Assembly: GCA_014621425.1 (NCBI GenBank)
Contig: JAANBB010000047.1
Coordinates: 62,001-126,000 of the forward strand
DNA length: 64,000 nt
Direction of reading: 5' to 3'
DNA from: Cylindrodendrum hubeiense
Taxonomy: Eukaryota; Ascomycota; Sordariomycetes; Hypocreales; Nectriaceae
The position numbers and the translations under genes were made by a program. The notes under the pieces are model-generated. The model made no database searches. It was not told the origin of the DNA and saw nothing but the letters and a program-made list of their open reading frames with translations. This document shows, piece by piece, positions 22,863 through 34,696 of this stretch (positions within the stretch are counted from its first letter, which is position 1; each line of letters starts with the position of its first letter).

Positions 22863-24847
22863 ATGTCAGTTGGTACTGCAACTACGAGCAGCGAGGGTCA
22901 CCTCCAGCCGCGGCTGTCGGGGTTGACTATGGTTGCAATGGCCTTTGCCATTCTCAAGTACGTCGAGGCCCAATAATCCAACCGTCGGAATCACTGACCC
23001 AACGTTCTTAGCACGTGGATTGCTCTTGCGGGGTCGATCGGGCTTATTCTCCCATCCGGAGGGGCCGTCTCTCTGTTATATGGGTTCCTCTTCTGTGTTT
23101 TGTGCAACTTTGCCCTCACAGCCAGTCTGGGCGAGATGGCCGCCATCTGGCCAACTTCGGGCGGCCAATACCACTTTGTATATGCATTGTGCACGGAGAA
23201 GTGGAAGCGACTAATGGTATGCGGTTTATGGCCTATAGTAAGGACTGACTAACATGTCTTCTCAGAGCTTCTGGGTTGGATGGACCAACATTACCGGCTG
23301 GCTGGTCGTGGTCACAGTCCAGGCGTTCTTCGCAGGTAAGTCTACCACATTGCTCCTTTGCCAATACTAACAAATGTGACATAGCCCAATTCATCTGCGC
23401 TGCCGCCGTAGTGGCCTCGAACGAGAAATTCACAATCACGGCATGGAGCACCTACCTCATATTTTTGGCCATCATTACCTTCTCCACCGTGGGTAATATC
23501 TGGGGCAATAGAATATTGGGACGGTGGAATGACATGGCCTGTGAGTAGTCCCATGTTTAGATCACCTGGGTGCCCGCTAATTCTGAAATAGTGCTCTGGT
23601 CAATCCTCGGTGTCGTAGTCATCGGCATTGTCCTCCTCGCCATGTCGGAAAAGACTGATGCGAGCTACGTCTTTACCAACTTCAACAACGAAACTGGTTG
23701 GTCCGATGGCATGTCTTGGGTCCTTGGTCTGTTGCAGTCGGCCTTGTCGCTCATCGGCTTCGATGTTGTTCTGCACATGGCTGAGGAGATGCCGAACCCT
23801 GCTAGAGACGCACCTCGAGCTATGGTGTATGCCATCGCCGTAGGAGGTGTCACGTAAGGGTTCCATACCATATGAAAGGATGAATCATGCTGACTATCAT
23901 AGTGGAACCGCATTCATCCTGATCATTCTATTCTGCCTCGTGGATCCTACAACCATTGTTTCATCGTCCACGGGGATGCCCATTGTCGAACTCATCCACC
24001 AGGCGACAGGGAGCCGTGTTGCAGCGACTATCTTGACACTGATGCTGGGCATTTGTTTCATCAACGGCACCAATGCAAGCATGACGAGTGCCAGTCGACT
24101 TCTGTACGTTATGGCAAGAGACAAAGGCATCGTCTTCCACCAGTACTTCTCGCATATCCAGCCTGGGCTCAACGTCCCGGTGCGCACCATCCTCATCTGC
24201 TTCTTCTTCAACGTCGCATTTGGCCTGCTGTATTTAGGCCCGACTGTTGCCTTTAGCGCATATGTGGCATCATGCACAATCCTTTTGAACGTATCATACG
24301 CTTTCCCTATCATCGCACTTCTCATCAGAGGCAGAAAGGTCTTGGAGCAGCACCAAACGAGTGAAACTCCATTCCAACTTGGGAGATGGGGCTACGCCAT
24401 CAACTGGACTGCAGCCCTTTTTGTGGTTGTGACCTCGATCGTAAGCGAATTGCAATCTCTTCTTGCATGTCCACAGCTAATTTTGAGTCAGTTCTTCTGC
24501 TTCCCTGCAGGCCTTCCGGTATCAGGAGACACAATGAGTACGTTTCGACGTGATCCTTTCTCGAATTTACTCGATACTGACATAGCCTAGATTATGTATG
24601 TGTCGTGATCGGAATATTTTTCGTCCTGATTGGAATATACTGGTTAGTCTATGGACATACATTTGAAGGCCCGGTAAGTGGAACGAAATACCTCTACCCA
24701 ATACCTAGACTGTCATACTGATGAGATACTGTACAGAAATTCGATGTTATTCTTGGGGAACAGGTGGACAGTGCCACAGCTAAAAGCCATTCTCTGGCTA
24801 TTTCATTGAACGAGAAGGAGATGGCAGCGAGGGATGACAATGTTTGA
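22863..24847 (+). CDS. APC-family amino-acid / GABA / choline-type permease
   Basis: Nine exons: 22863-22957, 23012-23216, 23266-23335, 23385-23540, 23592-23853, 23903-24440, 24492-24537, 24591-24673 and 24737-24847, all in phase, 521 residues. It is a 12-helix plasma-membrane symporter of the AA_permease_2 group. Seen: TWIALAGSIGLILPSGG in helix 1, GEMAAIWPTSGGQYHFV, HMAEEMPNPARDAPRAM (the group's signature loop), INGTNASMTSASRLLYVMARDKG and FPAGLPVSGDTMNY near helix 11. Both termini are cytosolic and polar. It is divergent from the amine oxidase, so likely imports the oxidase substrate or a related nitrogen compound. The specificity is not readable. Confidence 0.92.
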
Positions 24848-25707
24848 AGGATTTCGAGAGTCCAGATGGTCGAAAATGTTCTATGAAATGGAAATGTTAA
24901 TACCACGATTCTTTAATATCTCAATAACACACCAGTGACATTTTTACTCCTCTATTAAGGCGGAGCATGGAGAATGCACGCGTCGCAATCAGTAACTCGG
25001 CAACACGGAAAGGGGAACACCGGCTCATCGGTTTGGTAAGCGACGGATCATCGGCCCAGGTTATGTTCTTGTATTCCAAAGGACTTACGCGTCACCTTTA
25101 ACTCTGTTTTTAAAACTTGCTGATTTCGTACATGCAGCCAATCATGCAGCATCAGCGAAAACCCTTGAAAGCACCGTTAATCATTTCTGCTGTGTCGACG
25201 GGCGGATCGGTGTTCTTTGATGCCGTGAGCTAGCCTAAGATGGCAGTCCATTCACTCGCAAGGTTCTTTGTGGCCGCAGACGTCACGATCTTGGGACGGG
25301 CCATTCCAGGGTCTGTCCCGATATTGAGCTAGTGAATGTGGGCTGCTGATGAGCGGCGCCCATAACCTCCGACCTCCGACCACTTACACCAGATCAGCCT
25401 TAGGTAGGGGGCTGTGCAACCCAACTTCAAGCCAACAAATTTGGAAGATGATGTCGCAGTCTGACAGGGCTGCCGCTGTCATACCATCCAGCCCTGGCAA
25501 ATGCCGCTATTGTGTGACCAGTGGAGTCCACAATCTAAACGCTGTCCAGGCGAAGCAACGTGCTGCGGCCGCAATCATAGGAATGTCGGCATTTAAACCG
25601 CCGTGAATGTTGGGAGCCAAAGATGTATATATTACCTGATCGAAGCCATCATTAATGCATCAGTTCCATAGATAACTACTCCACTCGACACGATATTAAC
25701 ATTGAAC
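24848..25707. other. intergenic, promoter side of RTA1-like gene
   Basis: No gene is supported in this 0.86 kb. The last 90 bp before the ATG at 25708 are AT-rich and probably hold the core promoter. Confidence 0.5.
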
Positions 25708-26830
25708 ATGGCGGAAAAGTCCTATTATCTTTACGCCCCTTCCGAGGCCCTCGCTGGGGTCGTTGCCGGCCTGTACGCTCTTAGCTTTCTGATCACTCTT
25801 TATCAGACGATACGCAAGAGGTCATGGGTCTGGCTGGTGATGGTTCTCGGCATCGGAAGTAAGCAGAACATCCCCGTCATATCGGTGGTAGCTAACTGTT
25901 AGCAGTGGAGGTAGTTGGATATGTGGCACGAGTCCTCTCAGCAAAGAACCCCACCGATAAAGGGCCTTATGTCCTCCAGTTCACACTCGTTATATTGGCG
26001 CCAGTGATGATGGCCGGTGTTATCTACGTTATCTTCTCCAGGATCGTGTTCTGGGTTGTGCCGCCTGAGTCCAGGAATTTACGTTTTCTCTGGGTTCCCC
26101 GTACGTTTTTTTAACTTCCCCTGAGCCGACAGGACACTTACTTTTTTTAAACCAGCTCGCTTCATCACACTCATATTCGTTGGATTCGACGTTATAGCAC
26201 TGTTATTGCAGCTCGTAGCTGCCGTGCTCATCGCAGGGACCGACGCGACCGACTCGAACGCGAAACACAAGATTAATTTGGGCAAAGATCTCGGCCTCGT
26301 TGGTGTGAGCGTACAAATTACAGGCTTTGGTCTCTTCACCATAGCTGCTATACGATTCCACTTTGTATCGAAGCGGCTCGACGGGCAGTTCGTTGCAATG
26401 AACCAAGCCAAGCATGACATAAAACAGCATTGGTCGAAGCTCTTGTTTGCTGTGAACGGGTCGTGTTTCTTGATCCTGGTATGCTCATCTTGTTTTGTAT
26501 GTGTTTATGTGGACTAACTAATGGACTATAGATTCGCTCTGTATTTCGAGAGATCGAATTTGCCGAAGGCAAGAAGGGTGGAACGCAACAAGAAGAGTGG
26601 TAGTAAGTAAACAGAATTTGCAACATTTGCTTCACTCAGGCTAGAAACACTTCGCTAACTGACATGCAACCAGTCTCTACGTTTTCGATACGCTGCCGAT
26701 CCTCTTAGTAGTTATACTATACAACATCTGGTTTCCGGGAAACTACCTCAAGCACCTTGGCTTCCGGCTACCAAAGGAGTATCGGGGACTGGCATCAAGT
26801 GAGGATGCGATTGATCTACGGCAAGTGTAG
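25708..26830 (+). CDS. RTA1-like lipid-exporter family membrane protein
   Basis: Five exons: 25708-25858, 25906-26100, 26156-26478, 26532-26602 and 26674-26830, in phase, 298 residues. Fungal RTA1/Rsb1-type proteins have seven helices and are tied to resistance to lipid-active toxins and to sphingoid-base export. Seen: the N-terminal YAPSEALAGVVAGLYALSF, MEVVGYVARVLS after helix 2, YVLQFTLVILAPVMMAGVIY, FVGFDVIALLLQL, and the characteristic IRSVFREIEFAEG followed by LYVFDTLP. These are the standard blocks in order. It converges on a second RTA1-like gene 295 bp away. Confidence 0.93.
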
Positions 26831-27124
26831 GCCTAAAGACGTCCGTCCTGTTTGAGTAGATTTTCTGTTGTTATTGTGCGATACATATAATGGACTTTTG
26901 GCTCTGGAGAGTTGTTTTCCTTGATTATTGTTTCACCTTATACATAATAGACTTGAAGTTAAATCTTCCCATCATTTCCTTTCCTTAGCCTGTCTACAAA
27001 CATGACAGGCAAACGCCCTAATGCACGCATCTTTGAGCACAAAACAGTGCTCTACACTATCGCAGTAAAATGACATCGCATGCTAGTAAGTAACCCATCC
27101 TGCCAAATCTTTATGCCTGACCGC

Positions 27125-28248
27125 CTAGAAGACGAGCTTCCGGTATGATCTCCGCGTCCCTGTGTCGGCTTGCTGGCCCTTAGTCGCACTGGCATTTGAG
27201 CCCCTTCCCTGAGCAAAACTATCCTCCACTATATCCCATCGTTCTGATTCAAGGTAGAACTCGTCTCGTTTCACCGGTGTCAACATGCCAACGAAGTCGA
27301 ACGGATCCGCGATAAACATGAACCAAGGTCGCTTGTTAATCCAGCCAGGACCCATGCGTTCGGTCTTGCCATCGAAGTCCAAGTACTGTCTGAGGTCGTT
27401 GGGAATAAATCTTCCTGGGTGAATAATGTTGAGCCAGTAGGTGTAGATGACAACTGGTACCGTCTCAAACACGTAGAGTGGCCACTCATGCCTGAGGAGC
27501 GCCCCGCTATTTTCGCCGCCTCCGCTCACCAACGATCGAAGCTGGAAAGTCTCGATTGCTCGGAAGACGCAGCGGATAATAATCAGAGTCGATGTGCCAT
27601 AGAGCATAATAAACATGGTGCGCACGTTCCGGGGCAACATGTTGGCACGCACGCAACGGTGGTGAAGAATTCCGGTCATGGTTATGAATGCGACTTCCAC
27701 CACGCCCTGGAGGACCACGGCGATGGCCATCAGAGTAGCTCCATCCGTCATCAGACCTTTATCATCCTTGCCTTGCGCTGCTGCCATCCAAGAGCCACCA
27801 ATCGCTGTGAGCATCTCAACAAGAGAGCCTAGGAAGACAAAGATGTAGACTACTCGGTTTGGGTTGATGACGGCATGCATTGGAAGGTAGTGCATCAAAC
27901 GACCAAGAGTGTTGTACTCGGCGGCAGAGTAGATAGGGGGGCCAAGATAGATGAAAATGCTCTGGATCATGAAGAGAGGCAGGTTTCCCGGATACTGGAT
28001 CGAAATACATCGTACGACCCATCCTATGGTGTAGAAAAGGCCACCATAGAACATGAAGAAGGTAATCCTCCAGAATTTGTAGTGTCTGTAGTTGCACCGA
28101 GGTTAGAATACGCCAGCGGATCAAAGTTGGACGTCACTGACTGGTTCTGGTAGGTATGGCCAATGAGAGATATCCCAATCACCACTGCCGCGATGATAGG
28201 GAGTATTTTGTTGGCATCATAGCCGAACAAGTTGTCGATGGTTGCCAT
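27125..28248 (-). CDS. RTA1-like membrane protein, longer variant
   Basis: Two exons on the minus strand: 28142-28248 and 27125-28085, in phase, 355 residues. It is a seven-helix relative of the neighbour but clearly diverged. Seen: N-terminal FGYDANKILPIIAAVV, KFWRITFFMFYGGLFYTIGWVVRC, YLGPPIYSAAEYNTLGR, VFLGSLVEMLTAIGGS, IIIRCVFRAIETFQ and LYVFETVPVVIY. A hydrophilic C-terminal tail of about 90 residues ends in a basic stretch. The short block RCVFRAIETF is the counterpart of RSVFREIEFAEG in the neighbour. Different intron counts (one versus four) argue against a recent tandem duplication. Its function, lipid export or stress protection, is inferred from the family. Confidence 0.9.
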
Positions 28249-29441
28249 GTTTGAACGACTTGAATGGCTCGAATCAATAAATTGGAGCAGGAAAGACACC
28301 TGGGATTCCTGCAGTCACTGTCTGTCGAAAGCACATCCAAGGACAAGTCGATGGGCGTCGGTATTTATATATCGTGGGCTCCGATGATGACAGCTGCCTC
28401 CGAGTTCACGCATCCAAGCGAGCGGCCTGCGCCGACGCACAACAACCTTGCAGCGCTACATCTCGACAGAACCGGTTAGAGGGGGATCAATATGTGGAGA
28501 CTGTGTTCCAACAGGCTAAATCAAACGTCAAAAACATGCCTCGTACAGAATACGACAGGGGTATGTAACATGTAACTCAGTCATTTCCACAGCGGCACAT
28601 ATCGCCAAAACGAGCTAGCGTCCCTGCGCTTCAAAGCACCGCCACGCAGCGATGCCTTGGACACAGCCCGCACAAAGGCGGCAAAGAAGGATTGGCCAGC
28701 CTCAAGAGTTCTTTAGTATTAATCATTCAGCTTGGTATCTTGCATAAGATCCATCTCTTCTTCTTATATTTTAGGGTATGCTCCTCGCAGTATTTGATTT
28801 CTTCGTTGGTCATAATGCAATTACCACCCCCTGCATGTCAGTGGCCCAACGTTCAGCGAGAGTCCACCAGAAACAATTTCCCAGTGCTCCTACCGCCGGA
28901 AACCCACTGTTGATCATGTTTTCCCTACTTCTCTATTATAAAAGTATCAGGGTGTGCTATGTTAAATCGCCCTTTTACGGAGGAGGGGTTTGACTTGATG
29001 GACCAATAGCGAGCAATCCTCAATGACAATGTGATTAGAGTCGGTGCTCTCGAATGTTCGACATTCAAAAAGCCTACCCTGGAGCTTTGCACTACGGAGG
29101 AAAACACCACAATTTATGAGATGCTTATAGGGTTATGTGAGAGATAATGTCGTTTCAAATATACGACGATAGAATAGGACCGTTTTTTGAACTGCTATGA
29201 TACATATCAATGGAAAGCCGATGCTGTCACAAACACGAACATCGTGATGCTCCAAGTGTTAAAAGTTATTTGTTCTGATATGTATCAAATTGGTCTTCTA
29301 CCTGAAGTGTGGGGACCCCGCCTCACGGGGGCTGAGTTATGTGTCACAAGCCCAGGTGCAAAAGTACGCACCGTACCATTATGCAGTGCCGATTCATCAA
29401 ATACATTGGGTTGGCATTTCGCGTGGTGGAGTAAGCATGGG
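28249..29441. other. intergenic, 1.2 kb, no supported gene
   Basis: Only short frames without family signature on both strands. The AT-rich part around 28690-29200 and the adjacent repeat copy suggest decayed mobile DNA. Confidence 0.5.
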
Positions 29442-29590
29442 GTTTTGCACTATCCTCTGATATACCGGCCTTCTGATATCCTGACCTCATCAAAGAGGGT
29501 GAGATTGAGATGGAAAGCCGCTCATAGTAAAAGAGAGGGTTGGAGGCATCCAAGATCAATTGAAGACTAAGCTTGTGATCGAATAGTTCA
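29442..29590. repeat. dispersed repeat, copy B
   Basis: Second copy of the repeat at 1831-1998, in the same orientation, with shared blocks CCTCTGATATACCG, GATATCCT, GAGATTGAGAT, GGAGGCATC, GATCAAT and TGATCGAAT. It carries a short insertion after the first block. It lies 5' of the disrupted membrane-protein gene at 30032. Confidence 0.7.
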
Positions 29591-30031
29591 GACTGTATCC
29601 AACACAATACACTAATTTGCAGCGGTAGTACTAGTCAACTCATTGGGCGGGGGAAGCGCGGGGGGGAAGACCGATAACCCCTCCACTGTGTCCCACTTGC
29701 AGTTCTCAGCCCAAGCCCTAAATCTTATTTAATGTCACCAAGAGCCCTGGTAAAATAGCTTGTTCATGCACTGGCTCATACCACAGCTTAATTTTCCAGC
29801 ATGGGTAGTTGCCATTTCTCCATAAGAAGCCTGCGATGCGCTTACTGACGTTTGGATGAACAGGTGCAGCAGAGGATAGTCAAAATGATCGTGTCCCGTT
29901 CTCCCAGTCGGATGAGCTTGGCGAAGCTCTTAGTGGCTTCGTTCCGGGACAGCCATTGATACCTTTTAAAAGACAAGCCCGCCGTGACAGAGTTTCTCAC
30001 CAAAGAGCTGTCGCCGAAACGCTTGGAGTCA

Positions 30032-30709
30032 ATGTACTCCATCTTATTTCTCGTATCTAACCGGAGAAATATCAGCCCACTGCATCATCAAATAATCAAG
30101 GGCCGCCAGATCCTTGTCACAGAGAGTCCTGAGCTCCATCTCGTATGGTACTATGACCGCATCTTCATCAAACCCATTCCGCCCTGCCTCTTCAACCACA
30201 GCTTCTACAAGACACATCTCGTCAGCCACGACTACGCCTCCGACAACCAGCTTGGCCTGCAAGCGAACGGATTCCTTAGGACGTATGCGTCGCTCATCCA
30301 ACACGAATCTGACTTGAAGATTGCCAGAGAAAAGGGCCTGATCCACGAGACGGTCAAATGGCCAGCCTGGTGTTTTTTTATTAGGAAGATTATCGACCTT
30401 CGCGATACCGAAGTCTCTTGCCGCTATCATTATGGCGAGATGCGCCTAACAAGACTCAACTTCTACAGTAAGGTCTTTTTATACGGATGGAGCTACTTTG
30501 AGGTGTACTATCAATACGTCGATTATTTCTCGAGATACATGGGACCGTATCTCTTTATATTCGGCGCTATTACTTTAATATTAGGCGCAATGCAGACAGC
30601 ACTCACTGCAGATCCAGAAAGTGTTTATAAGAAGTCAACTGCATGGTTTACTACACTGTCTATCGTACTCACTGTTTCAGGTTTAGCATTATTCCCTGTA
30701 TTATATTAG
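30032..30709 (+). CDS. DUF6601-like membrane protein, possibly 5'-disrupted
   Basis: From the first ATG the frame gives 225 residues; it is open from about 29955. Seen: HHQIIKGRQI, ESPELHLVWYYDRIFIKPIP, a YHYGEMRLTRLNFY block and two C-terminal hydrophobic spans (YLFIFGAITLILGAMQ and FTTLSIVLTVSGLALFPVLY). This matches my memory of the fungal DUF6601 family, of unknown function. Just upstream, another frame reads VPFSQSDELGEALSG and PGQPLIPFKRQAR, which looks like the family's own N-terminal leader; losing one C near 29980 would join both. So the gene is either truncated at its start or frameshifted. The homology call is from memory. Confidence 0.6.
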   Translation: MYSILFLVSNRRNISPLHHQIIKGRQILVTESPELHLVWYYDRIFIKPIPPCLFNHSFYKTHLVSHDYASDNQLGLQANGFLRTYASLIQHESDLKIAREKGLIHETVKWPAWCFFIRKIIDLRDTEVSCRYHYGEMRLTRLNFYSKVFLYGWSYFEVYYQYVDYFSRYMGPYLFIFGAITLILGAMQTALTADPESVYKKSTAWFTTLSIVLTVSGLALFPVLY

Positions 30710-30962
30710 CTTTTTCAGATAAAAGAGTGGTTTACCTTCATTTTCTAATACAGGTCTATGAAACAGTGATGAATATAATCTTATGAGAGCTGAGCTAGAA
30801 TTTTAGTCAAGGTTGAATGACTTCTGGTACTTTACCGATTGAAGGTGCTCAAAGCCACAAAATACATGTAGTACGGTGACAATTTGTTAAAGCAAGGCGG
30901 ATATAAATTGGAATATAGAGAAAGTACCCCAGTGCGCCGAATGCGCGGGACGGTTTAGCTAA

Positions 30963-32629
30963 CTAGAATACTTCATGTATATCTCGCTGTCGACTTGTTA
31001 GAAAACGCTTGATCTCTGCTCCATATTCTCCTGTAAATACGCGTAGTAACATCCGCTGCTCTTCAGATATTTCCTTTGACTTTTCCACCGCACGGAGATA
31101 TGAAAGCGCCATACCGATCGGGAAAGTCAGCATATTAATCACAAACCCGCCGGCATTGCGCACCAAAAAGTACGGAAGAAGCTGCGCCATCTTGCGGCAG
31201 TATGTCCGTGGATCCAAACGCTCAGGGATGGTTGCGATTTCCGTCAATGCCGCAGCCGAATTCAGAACATGATACACAAGTATGCAAGTGACCCAGTAGA
31301 TTAGGCCGAGATGAGCCATGGATAACTCTTCGTTAGAAGGGTTCTGATTCTCCAGATCCCCTCCTGTCAGTTTCGTAGCTATGAAGTCCATGACTAGGCA
31401 TCCTTTTCCTAAAGCCCAGGTTTGTAGCTCAAGGTCGAATGCCCGGCATCGTGAGGACAGTTGATCTCGTCGTTTTTCTTGTTCTTTCGTATCACTACAT
31501 GAGTTCATGGTGTCAAATTCAGCAAGGATTCCAGGGATCTCCACAAGAACATCTAATAGGACATCTTTGGGATCTTTTGGCAACTCGAGCCACGGAATGC
31601 TTTTCCATTCTGGTTCGCTCAGAAACGACGGACGACGATAATGGATATCATCAATAACCTAGTACATTCAGGTCATGCTCGACATTAAAAAGATCATTGT
31701 ATCTTACCTGGTGCAATCGGCCATCCACAAACATACGATGTGCATGTCCCCTGACATAAGACAGGGGTTTTCTTGATACCATGAGTGCTAGATCCCCTGC
31801 AGTGTGGGCACTCCATCGCTGATATTGCGCCGAATAATCTGTCTCGTCGGCTCCAAAGCATAGCTTTCAGATTATTAGCCGTAGTTGCTTTTTTTATTTT
31901 AGAAGTTAGGAATATCTCACCTCGAATAAGCTTAGCAACCTCGAAGCTACTAACAACTCGTCACTTTTCATCTTGGCGGGATCTTGCAGCGACCGAGCTA
32001 ACTCTTTCAAAGCCAGTCCATAAATTCGAAAGCTTTCCTCCACCATCCACTTTTGTCCATCTCTTCTGCCAACAAGTCCCATGCAGTTGGCCATGAGTGC
32101 CATATGAAGTGATTTGTCTAGCTGATGCAGGTCCTGTACTACACTTGTCCACCCGGCAGTGGAGTACTTAGCTGCTTCCACGGAGAATGACCGCCCATTT
32201 GGGAGATAAGAGCCCCAGTACAGCCCAATGAATTTGTCTCCATAGGCAGATTGTGCGAGTGACTCGGACAATGGGGCAATGGTTTGCCGCGGGGTAGCAT
32301 CAAGGCGAATTAAGGATTGCTGGGAGCATGTCTCAGTCTCCAGCCGGGGGGGCTGCCCTTGCGCCACAGCTGCAGTGGTATTGATGAAAATGCGCTGCCT
32401 CTCATAACCGCCACATTGAATAGTTGCCCGCCTGCATTGGCCACATGCAGGTTGCTGAAGATCGCACTAACTCATGTTAGCCTTGACTGTGTCGAGGTTG
32501 AGCATCGGGGTTTCGGCCGGCTTGAACCCAACTGCGGGTTCGCCTGCATGAATTAGTATTGATGCTTACCCCTTTCTTGCGTCTACGGCAGGTGAGGCAT
32601 CCTTTTGATCGACCTGGAACTCCAACCAT
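30963..32629 (-). CDS. Zn2Cys6 transcription factor
   Basis: Four exons on the minus strand: 32570-32629, 31921-32466, 31708-31863 and 30963-31658, in phase, 485 residues. The 20-codon first exon ends inside the zinc cluster: CLTCRRRKKG joins across a 103-nt intron to CDLQQPACGQCRRATIQC, giving the full C-x2-C-x6-C-x6-C-x2-C-x6-C motif. Starting at the later Met (32367) would lose DNA binding. The rest is a helical Fungal_trans_2-like domain (for example AVEKSKEISEEQRMLL and IKRFLTSRQRDIHEVF at the end). It is a nuclear regulator, with target genes unknown; the closest candidates are the hydrolase at 33491 and the membrane gene at 30032. Confidence 0.9.
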
Positions 32630-33490
32630 TTCTAGTACTGTGCTGTTTCGCAGATGCTGAGCCTCACGACGCGATTTGTGAAAATCCTCGATTGCAACCC
32701 CCCTCCCCCCTCAGTAACTTAAATGGGACCGGTGTTGACGGAAGAATGTCGGACCCAGAACACACTACTACGAAGGATTGCGGCCAGGAGCGTGCCCAAT
32801 TGAACATGGGTCAGGTGGCAGTCATCACTAACCAATCTGTAATTACACTTCAAACAAGCCGGCCAGCACGTTGTTCATACCATCAAATGAGGCAAGTCTG
32901 GTGTGCACATGGAAGCTAAATCATACGGAAAGAACAAAGATTTACCCCCACAAGCAAGATGCAGAGAGTGAACGGCGGCATGTGACCATATTTGCTGTGA
33001 AATGCGGCTGAATATCGGAATCGGGAAGCACGGCATGTCAGATTTGCATGGTTTCCTTGGTGTCGCTGCACCAGGCGCGCAATGCTTCCAGGATAAGTTT
33101 AGCTCCTGTCAGACGTCGACCGCATACGTCAACCACCGAGCTGGACTGTGTCCGAAAACCCACAAACGAAAGCGAGCTGGTCAAAAAGGGCAATAGGACG
33201 ACGCGTCAAGTTGGACTCCCGCGGAGTCGGTCTTGCCGAGTTTATGCAGCCCGCGCGCAATGGTTCCAAGTTGGGCTATTGAAGGATTGCGGATTGAGGC
33301 AACGCAAAGATGTTGAAAACTATAAGAATGGCTTTTCTGGACTGGTCTTGATCACTCTGAACTCATCTCGACACCTCACTCTCAGGCAATCAGCGACTAC
33401 GTCCTCTATTCATTTCCATTCACTTTAATATACATCAACCCTTAAAACAACCCTGTCTCTCGGCCACAACCACTTCCACTTCCACTCAAT
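32630..33490. other. promoter region between divergent regulator and hydrolase
   Basis: This 0.86 kb separates two divergent starts. No gene is supported. The last 80 bp before 33491 are CA/CT-rich, as is common just upstream of fungal starts. Confidence 0.5.
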
Positions 33491-34696
33491 ATGATCCCTC
33501 TCAGCCCCGACCACTCCCTCCACTACGAAATCCTCCGCCAACTCTCCGCCGCCCGCTACCACGGTGCAGACATTGGCGAAGTCCTCGAAGCAGCCAGCAA
33601 GATCGACCACACCAACATCGCCACCTTCCACGATGTATTTGCTGCCCTCGCCCAGCGCGTTGACGCCCAGGCCCAAGCCATAGATGCTGTCCGCCACCCC
33701 ATCTCCGCCCGGGATGCCTTCTTTCGGGCGGCGACCTATTATCGCGCTGCAGACTTTTACCTGCACGGAAATCCTTCGGACCCGAGAATCGACGAGCTCT
33801 GGGAGCAGCAACAGGTTGCATTTGACAAAGCGCTCGCGTTGATGACCATCCCCGGAAAGCGAATACCCTTGTCAGGCGACGGCTTTGACATTCCTGCCAT
33901 TTTCTACGCCGCCAGTGACTCTTCGACTGCTAAACCAACTGTCATTCTCGGCAGCGGCTACGATGGAAGCCAAGAGGAGCTCCTTCACAACTTTGGCTTC
34001 GCCGCCTTGGAGCGAGGCTTCAACGTTATTACATATGAAGGTCCAGGCCAGCCACTTGTCCGCCGAAAGCAGAACCTAGGCTTCATCGCTGAGTGGGAAA
34101 AGGTCGTAACACCCGTAGTCGACTACCTCTTCACGAGACCGGACGTCGACAACTCCAAGATCGGCATGGTAGGCGCCAGCATGGGTGGATTCCTCGTGGT
34201 TCGAGCGGCAGCTTTCGAGCACCGCATTGCGGCCGCCATAGCTGTCGATGGTGTTTACGACGTGCACGAATCCTACAGCAAGGCGATGCCGCCGCCTATG
34301 CTCGCAGCCTTGAAAGCAGCAGATGGCGATCAGGTAGACAAGATGGTCAGGGAGACACTAGCAGGCGACGGGATACCCCTTGCTCTTCGCTGGGGCATCG
34401 AGCAAGGCCTGTGGAGCTTCAACGTGGACTCGGCGACAAAGTGGATGGAGTTGACCAAGGCAATGACGCTGGAGGGGATTGCTGATAATATTCAGTGCCC
34501 TGTCTGGGTGGGAGAGGCTGAGGCGGACCAGTTTTTCTTGGGCCAGCCGGAGAAAGTACGAGACGCATTGGGTGACAAGGCTACTTATGTGGTCCTCACA
34601 TCAAAGGACTCAGCCGAGAATCATTGCCATGTTGGCGCTCAAGTGTTTCTAAACCAGTTGGTATTCGATTGGTTTGAGGATATCATCTCCAAGTAG
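33491..34696 (+). CDS. alpha/beta hydrolase, FrsA/dipeptidyl-peptidase-like fold
   Basis: Single exon, 401 residues. Residues 1-120 form a helical N-terminal domain, followed by the hydrolase core: VILGSGYDGSQEELLH (oxyanion region), YEGPGQP, the nucleophile elbow GASMGG near residue 231, an acid candidate in EAEADQFF near 344 and the His in ENHCHVGAQ near 380. This two-part plan is typical of fungal hydrolases often found in secondary-metabolite clusters and of pseudooxynicotine-hydrolase-like C-C hydrolases. It is divergent from a Zn2Cys6 regulator 0.86 kb away, but there is no PKS, NRPS or P450 in the window to support a cluster. Cytosolic; no signal peptide. The substrate is unknown. Confidence 0.88.
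   Translation: MIPLSPDHSLHYEILRQLSAARYHGADIGEVLEAASKIDHTNIATFHDVFAALAQRVDAQAQAIDAVRHPISARDAFFRAATYYRAADFYLHGNPSDPRIDELWEQQQVAFDKALALMTIPGKRIPLSGDGFDIPAIFYAASDSSTAKPTVILGSGYDGSQEELLHNFGFAALERGFNVITYEGPGQPLVRRKQNLGFIAEWEKVVTPVVDYLFTRPDVDNSKIGMVGASMGGFLVVRAAAFEHRIAAAIAVDGVYDVHESYSKAMPPPMLAALKAADGDQVDKMVRETLAGDGIPLALRWGIEQGLWSFNVDSATKWMELTKAMTLEGIADNIQCPVWVGEAEADQFFLGQPEKVRDALGDKATYVVLTSKDSAENHCHVGAQVFLNQLVFDWFEDIISK

Noticed and set aside
25708..28248. RTA1-like pair as a recent tandem duplication
   Set aside because: Different intron numbers, lengths and low visible identity point to old divergence.
29984..30031. Start of the DUF6601-like gene at a GTG
   Set aside because: GTG starts are not expected in fungal nuclear genes; the first ATG (30032) is used and the upstream part is treated as disrupted.
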